From contig NZ_AUGK01000005.1 of assembly GCF_000422625.1 (NCBI RefSeq), forward strand, positions 1 through 64,000: a stretch of 64,000 nucleotides of DNA, read 5' to 3'. The stretch is from Adlercreutzia mucosicola DSM 19490 (lineage in GTDB: Bacteria > Actinomycetota > Coriobacteriia > Coriobacteriales > Eggerthellaceae). Position numbers and translations under genes: made by a program. The notes below the pieces were generated by a model. The model was given only the letters and a program-made list of their open reading frames with translations. It had not been told where the DNA came from and did no database searches. Below, piece after piece: positions 27,301 through 39,300 of this stretch (position 1 is its first letter; every line of letters starts with the position of its first letter).

Positions 27301-30300
27301 GTTGGCGGCCAGCAGATTGCGGCTGCGGAAGCGCTCGTCGGTCACACGGGTCTTGTAGCCGTAGATCACCAGCACGCGGGTGGCGCCCGGCGTGTCGAAG
27401 CTGACCAGCTCGCCGTCCTTCATGTAGCGGTAGTCGGAGGTCTTCAGGTTGCCGAAGGAGAAGCGGCCGTCGGCGTCGGTCGTGGTGTTGGCGTAGCCGT
27501 AGCCCGTCGCGCTGAACACATGGTGCCCGTTGGCGTCCAGACTGAAGCCGTCGGCATCGGTGGCCAGGCCCGTGACGGGGTTGCCGTCAGCATCGACGCC
27601 CTCACCGTTCTTGTACCACCGACCCACACCGGGCTTCATGTTGTTCTTGCTGCCGGCGAACTGGTCGCGGTAGCTTTCCGGCGCCTCGTCGGCCCACTGG
27701 GTATCCCACAGCCAATCGCCGGTGTAACCGTCGCCCACCACCTGCACGTAGCGCTCGAGCGAGATCTGGGCGCCGGCCACGGGCGGCTCGGTCACCTTCG
27801 CGTTCGGCTGCTCCGGATCGGGAGCGTACTCGCCCTGCAGACCGTCGTTGGACTTGTCGTACCACACGTAGCCCGACAAGGTCTCGTAGGGCGGGCGCAC
27901 CTCGCCCACGTCGCCGCCGTGGTGCACGCTCTGGCCGTTGGCCTCCTTCATCCAGTCGTAGATGACCTTGTTCTGGTCCATATTCTCGTTCTTGTCCACC
28001 TCTTCGGAGGTATTCGGGTTGCGCTCGCCCTCGGCCACCTGAGCGGACAGGATGATCTGGCCGTTGTTCTGGCGGCGGGTCTTGTCGGCGTCGTTGTTCT
28101 GCTGGGCCACCACCCAGCCGCCCGACACGCCGCGGCTGGCGTCGGTGAGGTCGGCCACGTCGGAGTCGAGCGCGATGTCCTCGTTGGAGGCATCGTGGTA
28201 GCGGGTGAGCAGCCACGTGTCGTTGGCGGAATCGGCGATGGCCGCCGCGTCGCCGGCCACGGTCACGTTCATGGCCGGGATCTCCAGGCGGTAGGCCGCC
28301 AGGTAGAACTCGTCGGACAGCTTGTCGGCCGACTGCACCACGGCCACGGTGGGCAGGTTGTCGAAGGCGTAGACGCCCGGGGTGGTCATCACGGGGTTGC
28401 CGTCGGCGTCCACCACGTCGTTGCCGTTAAAGTCGGTCTTCTGGCTGCCGTCGCCGGTCCACACCGACACCACGCCGTTGCCGTTGTAGAACGAGCCGGT
28501 CATATAAGGCTTATGGAACACCTTCTGCACCATGACCGGGTTGTCCGGGTCGGTCTCGTCCAGCTCGGTCACCGTGCTGGTGAGCGCGGTGTAGCGGTCC
28601 TCGCCGAAGATGATGTTGCGGACCCACACGCCCTCGCGCAGCTCGCCGGGAGCGGTCAGGGCCGCCCCGTCGGCGCCCACAATCGGAGTGCCGTCGGCAC
28701 CCGTCAGCGGAATCTCCGCCTCGGCGGAGTCGGCCTTGGCCGCGGCGCGCACATCCTCGATGGAGGCCGCCACCAGATCGCCGTGGTTCGCGGCGAAGGC
28801 GCGCCACTTGTCGGCGGACACGTAGATCCACTGGGTGATGCGCATCTCCTGATCGGCGATGCCGGGCTCCTTGGCAGTGTCGGGCACCACCGAGGTCACC
28901 TCCTTGCCGTCCACCGTCTCGGTGACCTCCTTGGTGGCCTGCACGCCGTCGTAGTCGGCGTCGTCCCACACACGCCCGGTCACCTCGCCCTTCAAGAGCT
29001 CCACCAGGCCCGCATCACCGCCGGCCACCAGATTGGTGGTCGGGCGCGGCAGGTCGTAGCGCTTGCCGTTGTAGAAGGCGGTGGTGTTCCCGGCCGCGGC
29101 GCCGTTGTTCATCTGGTACTGGCCGCGGGCGTCGCCTTCCACCTTGTCGGTCAGCTCGCTGGCCACGATGGCGTAGCCGTCATGACGCGGATTGGTGCCG
29201 TAGCGATTCTGCAGCTCGGCGAAACGGTCGCCCGACGTCTCGGCCGTGCCGTAGGCGTTGGCAGCATCGTACTGCTCGTACAGGTTGATGACGTTGCCGG
29301 CGCCGCGCAGGGCGTCGGAGTCGTTGGTCATGTTGTGGTCGGCGTCGTGGGTCAGATCGGGGTTCATCGACTCGTGCGGGAACGTGATGGCGTAATCAGG
29401 CTCCACCTCGTCCAGCACCAGGCGGTAGCCGGTCATGTACAGCTTGTCGGAGGTCACCTGCTGGGCGTTTGCCAGCAGAGGATCGTCGGCCGCGTCGATG
29501 GCCGGGAAGACCGGCTCGGTCGCACCGCCGTTGCCGCCCTCGCTACCGCCGTTGCCCTCGTTACCGTCGTTTCCGCCGTTGCCCTCGTTGTCGCCGTTGC
29601 CGTCCTCGGTGCTCTCGTTGCCACCGGTGTTCTCGTCGTCGCCGTCCTCGTCGGCCTGGGCCGCCGGCTTGGCGCCGATCACCTTCACTGTGCCGTCCTC
29701 GTCCACGGGCAGGTTCACATGATCGCGGTTGGCGAAGTAGGGCTGGATGTCGCTCAGGGTGGTCACGGCGTCATCGCCCTCGCCCACCGTCAGCTTGTCC
29801 ACGTACACGTAGCTGGCCAGCTCGTCGAAGGCGTAGGTGCCGTCGACGCCGGTGAAGGTGCCCTCGAAGTAGCCGTTGGCATCCACCTTGATGCGGCCGT
29901 CCAGGGCCAGGCGCGCAGCGGCGTCGCCCTCGCCCACCTCCGGCAGCTCGGACAGGTGGGTGCGGTAGCTGAAGGTCTTCGACTTGAACCACACGCCGTC
30001 GGACGTGGTGGCCTCGTCGAAGGTGAAGCCCGCGGCCTTCAGGTCCACGATGAGTTTGGTCTCGTCCTTCGGCACGAAGAACCACTGGGCCACCTGCACC
30101 GTCTCGCCGGCCACGGGCACATCTCCCGTGTCCTCGAACACGGTGGTGCCGGCCGAGGCCGTGATCACCTTGTTGCCGTCGGCGTCGTAGTACACCTTCG
30201 CATTCTCGTCGGTGGAGTTGTAGTCCTCCTTCAGCTCCACGGGCTCGCGCAGGGTGTAGAAGCCGTCCACGTTCTTGTCCTGGAACACGAAGCCGCCCAC

Positions 30301-33300
30301 CTTGCCGGTGCCGTAGAAGCCGAAGCCGCCGTTCAGGTTCACCTCGTCGCGGCCGCGCGTCCAGTCGAACACGAGCGCGCCCTCGGTCGCCGCATCCACC
30401 ACGTTGCCGTCGGCGTCCACGGCCACCACGGCCTCGGCCACGTTCGCGCTCTCGGCGTCGGAGGCGCCGGCCAGCACGATCATGCCCTGGATGTTGTGCT
30501 TCGTGTATGCGGTGCCGGTGACGACGGCGTCATCGCCCTCGCCCTCAACGGTGGTGCCGTAGGTGTCCTGGGCGGTGCGTTCGTTCCACACCAGCGGGTA
30601 GTTGTTGGCGGCGTAGGTCGTGGTCACCCCGTCGGCCAGGTTGATGCCGGCCACGGTGCGCTGACCGCTGTAGGCCTGGGAGTTCACGATGTCGTCAACG
30701 CCCTTGCCCTGCTGTAGCAGCGTGGCCACCGCGCCCTGCATGTCGTTCTCGCCGTTGCCGCCGGCCAGCTCCACGGTGTAGCCGGCCAGGTACTGGCGGC
30801 CGGGCTGGGTGCCCTGGTGCTTCTGCACGTATCGGGTGGGCAGCTGCTTGAACCAGTAGCGGCCCTCCTCCACCACGGTGCCGTCGTCGGCGGGCTTGCC
30901 GTCGGCGGTGAGCACCCACACGCCGCCCAGTTTCTCATCGTAGGTGGAACCGGGGATGACCTTGCGGTTGGCGTGGTTCTCGGTGGCGGCGTCGCCGTCG
31001 ATGGTCTCGGCGCGAGTGTAGTTGTCGTTGCCGAAGGCGGTGTTCTGCTTCCAGCCGTCCTCGGTGAGGTACCACTGCTTCAGGATGACCTTCTTGTCGG
31101 CGATGCCGGGCTCGCCCTCCTCGCGCTTGCCGTTGTAGTCGGTAGCGGCCAAGTTGGTGGCCTTGCCCGAGGCATCCTGGAACACCACACCGCTAATGGC
31201 CTGGTTGATGGGCGTGCGCATACCCGCGTCGTTGTCGTCGCGGTTCGCGCCGAGGCCCAGGTCGTAGGTCAGGTTCACCGCGGCCGTGGGCTCGCCGGCC
31301 GCCGGTGCCTCGACGCCATCTTCGCCGGCAGCGGGCTTCAGGTTGCCGGCACTCACCAGTTTGTCCGCGGCGGTGGCCTTCGGGGCGTTGCCGTAGCGGT
31401 CGGCAGAGTTCTGGTTCATGTTCTTCGACGAGGGGGCCACCAGGTGGTTGCTGACGGGCGACTCGTCGGTCACCACGTTCAGCAGCACGTCGTACTGGCC
31501 GGGGGCCATCAGGTAGCCGTCCTCGTGAATGAGGTCGGAATCCACGGCGAAGCTGTTCACGCCGCCGGCCACCAGGTACTTGGCGGTGTCGTAGTAGCGA
31601 TCCCACCAATCCGGCGCGATCACCCGCAGGCGGTAGCCGTACAGCACCAGCGTATCGGCGGCCGTGGTGGCGCCGGGCACCATCACGTAGCTGGGCAGGT
31701 CGTTGAAGGCGAAGCGGCCGTTCTTATCGGTGGTCGCCGTGCGGTCGTACTCCTTCTTGGTGGTACCGTCGGCCGCGGTGAAGGTCTTCTTCAGACCGTT
31801 CACCGGGTCTTTCTCGTACGCCTCCCACGAATCAGCGTCGGCCCAATCGGTGTCGCGCGTCCAGGTGGCGCCCTCGGCCACGGCAAAGGAGCCGTTCTCG
31901 GTGCGCTTGGCGGTGATGGTGAAGCGCTCCAGCACCACCTTCTCACCGGCCAGCAGCTTCTCACCATCCGGCGTCAGCGAGTCACCCGTGATGGGATCAA
32001 CGGTAAGCGCGCCAGCATTGTACAGGCCGTCGTTGTTGGCATCGTTCCAGATGGTGCCGAAGATGCTCTGGCGCGGCTGCTGCACCTGGCCGATGTCGCC
32101 GGCCTCCACGGCCACCACGGTCTCATCGGAGCCGGGCTTCACCGGCACCACGGTGCGCTCGCCCGTGCCGCCAACGGCATCGGGGTCGGAAATCCAGCTG
32201 TAGGTCTCCACCTCGCGGCCCGCGCCCTGGCCGGCCGGCAGCGACACCCAGGCATTGCGGTCGCCGTCGGAGTAGTTGCCGTCCTCGTCCACCGAGGGCT
32301 TCACGTCCAGATCGGTCACCTGGCGGGCCAGGATCACCTGACCGTCGTGGGTGCGGGTGGTGCCGGAGGCATCGGCCGCATCGGAAGCCACGCCAGTAGA
32401 GTCGCCGCTCACGCGGCCGGCCACCACCATGCCGCCGGCGATGCCGAAGTCCACCTCGCTGGCCACGTCGGAGTCGGACACCACCGATGCGGCGTTGTTC
32501 ACCGTGGCCGTCTTCGCCGCGTCCGCGCCGTCGGCGTGGTAGCGGGTGAGGATCCACTGGTTCTCGGTGTCGTCGATGGCGTTGCTGTGGTCGTGGTACA
32601 GCTCGGCCAGCTCCACGCGGTAGGAAGCCAGGTAGTAGGTATCGTCGTTGTCGGTCACATAGGCCGTGGGCAGGTTCGTCACCGTGTAGCGGCCCTCATC
32701 GTCGGTGGTCACCTTCAGCACGCCGTTGGCGGCATCCTGGTAGGCCAACGGCTTGCCCGTAGCGTTGTCGTACACGATGGGTGCCACGTCCTCGCCAGTG
32801 CCGCGGCTGTACAGGTTCGACGTGAAGGTGTCGGAACCGAAGGCGGTGTTGTGCACCCAGTAGCCGCCCACTTCCTCGGCGGGAGCCACCACAGCAGAGG
32901 TGTCCCAGGTCACGGCCGCATCGTCGCCCTCGCCGGACTCCTTGCGCTTCACGTTCGCGTCAACGGTGGCCGCCAGCTCGGGATGCAGGCTCGCGAAGCG
33001 CACCCACTCGTCGCCGGGCACCCAGAACCACTGGGTGAGGTACAGGGTCTGACCGGGAATGCCCGACTCGCCGTCGTCCTGGACGCCGTTGTAGCCCGTG
33101 GCGTAGTTGTACACCGGCTGGCCGTTCTCGTTCAGCACGGCATTGCCCGCGCCGTCGTCGGTCTTGACGCCGGTGTCGTCCCACACCCGGCCCGTCAGAG
33201 CCGAGCGCGGAATCTTCACCAGGCCGGCCTCGCCGCCGCGCTGCTCACCCATGGGACGGGGCACGTCGTAGGCCACGGAATTGTAGATCTCCTCGTACTG

Positions 33301-36300
33301 GTAGTGCTGCGAGGCGTCTCCCCGCTTGGCCACGATCACGTAGCCGTCGGTGCGACAGTTGGTGGCGTTGCCCGCGGCGTCGGACATGTGGTCGTCGCCC
33401 GGCAGCAGATCGAGCGAGTTGTCGAAGTACTCCTGCACGATCTGGATCACACGGTCGTCGTTGCGGATGGCATCGGAGTCGGACTCCTCCAAGGGAGCCC
33501 CGTCCTTGGTCACCGTGATGGCGGTCATGTCGCTGGGCAGCACCTTCTTGTCCACGTTGACGCCCACGTGCGGGGTGGTCAGCGCGAAGTCGGGCGCCAC
33601 ATCGGCCATGGTGATGCGGTAGGCGCACAGGTACAGCTGGTCGAGGGAGGCGGCGTTGGCCTCGGTCACATCGTCGGCCGTAGTGTCGTTGGGCTGCAGG
33701 ATGCGATCGACGGCCACCGTGCGCACCGGCTCGGGGGCAGGCGCGTCGGGGTCGGCGTCCGGATCGGGCTCGGCCGGGGCCTCCACGGTGTCGGTCAGCA
33801 CGTACACGAAGCTCGGCAGCTGCTTGAAGCGATAGACGCCCTCGCCGTCGCCGGTGCGGTTGTCGGTGTAGGCATCGTCGCGCGCGAAGCTCGACTTGTC
33901 GGAGCCCTCCTTCACGTGAATCCACGCGCCCTGCTCGGTCTTATCCGGCGTGCCGTCGGCCGCGCGGGTCACCGTGTTGGTGCGGCGGTCCACCTCGTAG
34001 TTGGCCGGGTCGGCATCGAAGGCGGCGATCAGGGCCTCGTCGGTCACCCAGAACCACTGGGTGATGGACAGGACACCGTTAGTCAGCAGCTCCTCGCCGG
34101 GGTTCAAGATGCCGTCGAAGTTCTCGTCGCGCCACACCTTGCCGTTGATCTCGGTGTAGCCGTACTCGCCGAAGCCGGCGTTCATGCGCACCTCGGACTG
34201 GCCGCGGCTCATGTCGAAGCGCACGGTCACATCCTCGGCGGCGGGCACGTCCGCGCCGTCCTTGGAGCCGGCGGCGGCCGCATCGCGGGTCTGTTCCACG
34301 TAGTACTGCTTGGCCGTGCCGCGGGCGGCGGCGGTGGCAGCCTGGGCGCGGTTGGTGGCCGCGGCGTTGCGGGTGGCGCCGGTGCCGGTGATGCCCTCGG
34401 CGGCCACGGCCGAGATGGTCAGCTCCGGCTCGTCGCCATCGCCGGCCAGCTTGTTGGCCTGGGCCCGGGCGGCCAGCACGATCTTGCCGTCCAGGGTGGC
34501 CTTGGCGTTGAAGTCCTCGTCGGCGGCCGGGTTCTGCACGGTCAGCTCGTTCCAGCGCACCGGGTAGTTGCCGTCCACGTAGGCGTCGTTGCCCTTGGCG
34601 GCCAGAGCCGAGATGGCCTTGGAGTTCACCTCGTCGGTTTCCAGCGAGCCCTGCTGCAGCAGCGTGGCGGGCAGGCCCTGGATGGCCTCGGCGTTGGTGG
34701 AGGTCACAGGACCTCCCAGCACCTCCACGGTGTAGCCGGCCAGGTACTCGGCGGCGGGCTTGGAGGTGTCGGCTCCCTCGGCCCGGCGGTCGGCCACGTA
34801 GCGGGTGGGCAGGCTGGAGAAGTCGTAGTGCCCGCGCACCGCAGCCGCACCGGCGCCGTCGGCCGCGGTGGCCGCGCCGTCGTCGGTGAAGGTGTACACC
34901 GCGCCGAGGGCCGCATCGTAGGTGCCGCCGTCGATGGCGGTCAGCGACTCGTGGGGCACATCGGCGGTGTTGCCGGCGGCCCAGGTGTAGTTGTCGTTGC
35001 CGAAGGCGGGATTGAGCACCCACTGCCACTGGTAGGCAGGCTCAGCGTCGCCCTCGCCCTCCGCGCCGTCGCCGGCCTCGGCGTCGTCGGCGGTGGTGGG
35101 AACGTCCGGGGTCTCGCCCTCGGCGCCCTCGCCATCGCCCTCGGCCTCCACGGGCACGGGGGCCCAGTACCACTGCTTCAGGATGACGCGCTTGCCGGCC
35201 AGGCCCGCATCGGCGGTGTTCTCGTCGGCGGCGTAGAGGCCGTCGTAGTCGGCGTCGTGGAACACGATGCCCTCGATGGACTCGAACACCGGCTCGCGCA
35301 GACCGGCGTCGTTGCCGGCACGGTCGGCTCCGCGGGCCATGTCGAAGGTGGTGGTGGCCGCAAACGTCAGCTTGTCCTCATCGGCCGCAGTCTTGTTGTG
35401 GGCATCCACCGCGCCGGTGGTGTACACGTCGGGCACGATCTTGGTCTCGCCGTCGCGGGGCTCGTAGCCCTCATCGGCGGTGCCGTAGCGCACGTTGTCG
35501 CCGTAGCGGTCGATGGTGTTGATGGCGGCATGGTTCGGATTGGCGATGGCCGCGTCGTTCTCGGTGGGAGACGTGGCCGTGGCCGCATCCAGCAGCACCG
35601 TGTACTCGGCGGGCACGCCGTCCTCGGCGGCGGCCATCAGATACCCGGTCTCGTGCACGAGATCGGAGTCGGCCAAGTAGTCGGTGCCGTCAAGGCTGTA
35701 GTCGTCGCCCTGGAGGTACTTCGCCGTACCCCAGTAGCGGTTCCACCAGTTCTCGTCGGTCACGCGCACCTTGTAGCCGAACACCGCGCGCTTCTTCACG
35801 TAGCGCTGGGCGTCGGCGGCCGTGGCGTCGTCGGCGGCCACGTACTCGATGCGACCGGGCTTGGCGGCCTCGGTGCGCACGTACAGCGTCGCGCCGTCGC
35901 CGTCTACCACGGGCACCGTGCCGTCGGCGTCGGCGGCCGGCGCGGCCACGGGCACCATCACGAAGCCCTGGCTCTTCAGGTTGTCGAAGCGGTAGGCGCC
36001 GTCCTCGTCGGTCACCGTGTTATGGGTGGCGGGCTCGGCCGGCTCGGCGGGCTCGTCGGCGCCCTCGTCCTCCTCGGGCTCGATGGGGTTGCCGTCCTCG
36101 TCCAGCTCGGGCTCGGGGTCGGGCTCCACGTAGGCGCCCAGGGTGTTATGGCCGGCCAGGCCCACCGTGGGATCGGTAGCGTAGTCGCCGTCGTTGGAGG
36201 CCCAGTCGGCATCGTAGGTCCAGGTGGCATTCGCGTCGTCCAGCGCGTAGTAGTAGCGCTCCAGGGTCAGCTGGATGCCGGCGAGCATCTCCTCGCCCTC

Positions 36301-39300
36301 GGCCAGCTCGCGGCCCGACCCGTCGGCTGTAGCCACGCCGCGCATGCCGTCGTTGTCGGCGTCGTTCCATACCACGCCGGAAATGGCCTGGTTCGGGGGC
36401 GCCACCTCGCCGGCGTCGCCGCCGAACACCTCGCGCACGGGCACCTCGGTCACCTTCGGCTTGCCGGAGGCGTCCAGCACCGGATTGCCGTTGCGGTCGA
36501 CTTCGGGCACCTCCTCGGTGATCACGTTGCCCAGAGCATCGGTCTTGGAGCGGTAGCTCAGCCAGTCGTAGGTAATGTAGCGATCGGTGGGCACCAGCAG
36601 GTTGGGATCGGTCACCGCATCCCCGGTCACGGCCACGTCCACCAGGTCGGTCACCGGCACGGTCACGCGGGAGGCCACCAGATCCACGCCGCGGGTGCGC
36701 ACGTCGATGTTGCTGTTGCGGGTATCGGCCGCCTCACCTGCCAGCACGATATGGCCCGTGTGGGCACGGGTGCCGGTGTAGGAGGTGCCGTTGATGGACA
36801 CCACGGTGTCATCGGCGGTGAGGGCCAGGCCGTCGGCCGCGCCGCGGGTGCTGGCCGCATCGGAGTCGGCCCACTTGCGCAGGGCCTCCACCTGGGCGGC
36901 GTCGTTCATATCGGCCACCACGCCCTCGGCCAGGTTCAGCACCAGATCGGCACCGGTGCGCAGGGGCTGGTGGTAGCGGGACAGCAGCCACTTGGCATCG
37001 TCGGCCACATGGGCCGCGTCGGTGTCCACCTCGCGGGTCTTCGCCAGCTCCACGCGGTAGGAGGCCAGGTAGTGGCCGCCGTCGGGAGCGGTGTAGGCTG
37101 CGGGCAGGTGATCGAACTTATAGGTGCCGCGGGTCGTCTCGTCCACGGTCTCGGTCACGGTGCCGTCGGCGCCCTCCTCGGAGGCCACCGTGGCGTCGGC
37201 GGTCTTCACGGCCACCACGCCGCGCTTGCCCTCCACGTACCACGAATCGGTGGAACGCGGACCCAAAAACTCGGTCGTGGTGATGATCTCGTCGGAGGTC
37301 TCGTCCCGGTAGGTCTCGGTCTTGAAGCGGCCGGTCAGCTTGTCGTGGCCGAACTCCATGTTGCGCACCCAGAAGCCCGAGCCATCGCTGGCGGGCTCGA
37401 AGTCGGCTATGGAGTCCACCACGTCGGTGGCGTTGCCGTCCTCGTCGGTAGCGTAGGTCACGGGCACGCCGGCCTTCTTGGCCGCCTCGGTCAGGGCCGC
37501 CTCGTCCTCGGCGGAAAGGGTGCCGGCGGCCCACTTCGCGGCCAGCTCGGCCAAAGCCGCATCGGCCTTCCACTGGAAGGAGGTGTCGTCCGGGTTGGAC
37601 AGGTCGCCGGCGCCGGCGTTCAGGTTGGCCAGCGGCAGGTAGTACCACTGGGTCAGGTACACGGTCTCGCCGACCATGCCGGGCTCGCCAGTGTCCTGGA
37701 TGCCGTTGTAGCTCTTCTCGGCATTGGCCTTCCACTGGGCCAGATCGGCGTTGTAGGTGGCCACAGCGCCGTTGTACTCGTCGTCGGTGGCGAAGTCGGC
37801 GCGCACCGGAGCGACGGGAGCGGGCACCTCGGTGTAGTGCGAGTCGTCCCACACCTTGCCGGCGATGCTCGAGCGGGGCACCGGCACCAGGCCGATATCC
37901 CAGTTGTACAGACGGGCCGCGTCGCCCATGTCGTAGATGACCGGGGCCGTGGCCGCCAGCGGATCGTCGTCCGGGTTCAGGCTGCCGGGCTCCTTCTTCA
38001 CGGTCTGGCCGTCCAGCAGCTTGCCGGTGCTGTAGTCCTGCTCCGACTCGTAGGCCAGCTTCTCGGACAGGTAGTGCTTGTAGTCGCTCTTATAGGTGTT
38101 GAACTCGTCGTTCAATGTGTTGAAGATGGCCAGCGCCGCCTCGTAGCGGGCTACGCGCAAGTCGTACTCGGCCTTCAGCGTGTCGTAGATCTTCTTGTAG
38201 CCGGGGAAGTCGGGCAGCGTCGTGATGGTCGTGTTGGTGTGCTTGTCCGGATCGGGCCTGTTGACCACGTACTCCTTGCCCGGAGCGCCCTCGTAGGCGT
38301 TCTTGTAGGCCAGGAAGGCTTCCTTGTCGCTGTTGCCCGTCAGGATGATGCCCTCCTTGGTGTAGGGCTGCTTCACCTCGGCGGCGTTCTCGTCGGTGGG
38401 CAGGATGCGCAGGTTGCCGTTGTCGTTGGCATCGTAGTAGCCGAAACCGATCACGTCGTAGTAGCTGGCGCAGAACAGCTGCCAGTCGGCCAGCCACGCC
38501 AGGTTGGCGGCCTGCTCGGCCGCAGCCAGCTGGTCGTCGGTGGGGGCCGTGCCGGGCTCCACGCCGGTCAGGAACTTCTCGGGATCGTACTTCTCGTTCT
38601 TGTCGGGATCCAGCTCGTCGGGGTTCACCGGCTCGGTGGGCTTCTTGGGAATCTGGGCCTTCAGCGTGGACACGTTGCTCCACAGGTTGTCCAGGGCCTT
38701 CTCCACGTCCTCGTTGGAAGCGTAGCGGTTCACCTTCTCGGTGACCACGCCGGAGTCCTCCAGGGCCTTGGTGCCGTAGACGACCACTTCCACCGGGGCG
38801 CTGGCGTGCTTCAGCGAGCCGGCCGGGGTGATCTGGCGGATCACGGTGCCCGGGGTGGCGGTAGCCGGCGGGGCCACGGTCACCGGCATCTCGTAGGTGA
38901 TGCGGCCGATGGTGAGACCGGCGGCCTCGATGGCAGTGACGGCCTGGGCATAGGTCATCCCCACCACGTTGGGCGTCGGGATGCTCGGCTTGATGGTCTG
39001 CTGGATCTGGTCGGTTACCTCGTCGCGGATGATGATGTCGGCATCGTCGATCATGCCGCCCTTGAACTGCGGGTACTTCGGCTTGATGCGCTCCAGGTCG
39101 CGCTTGACCTTATGGGCGATGGTGTTGGTCTCCACATCGCCGTCCGGACCGCCCGACACCGTGACGGCATGAGTCACCGTGCGGGTGGCCACGAACCGGT
39201 AGCGCACCTTGATGGTGACGGTCTCGCCGGGCTTCAGGGTGATGTTCTGGAACACCACAGCATCACCCAGCTGCGCGTCCTTGCCCACCACGCCGGTCAC

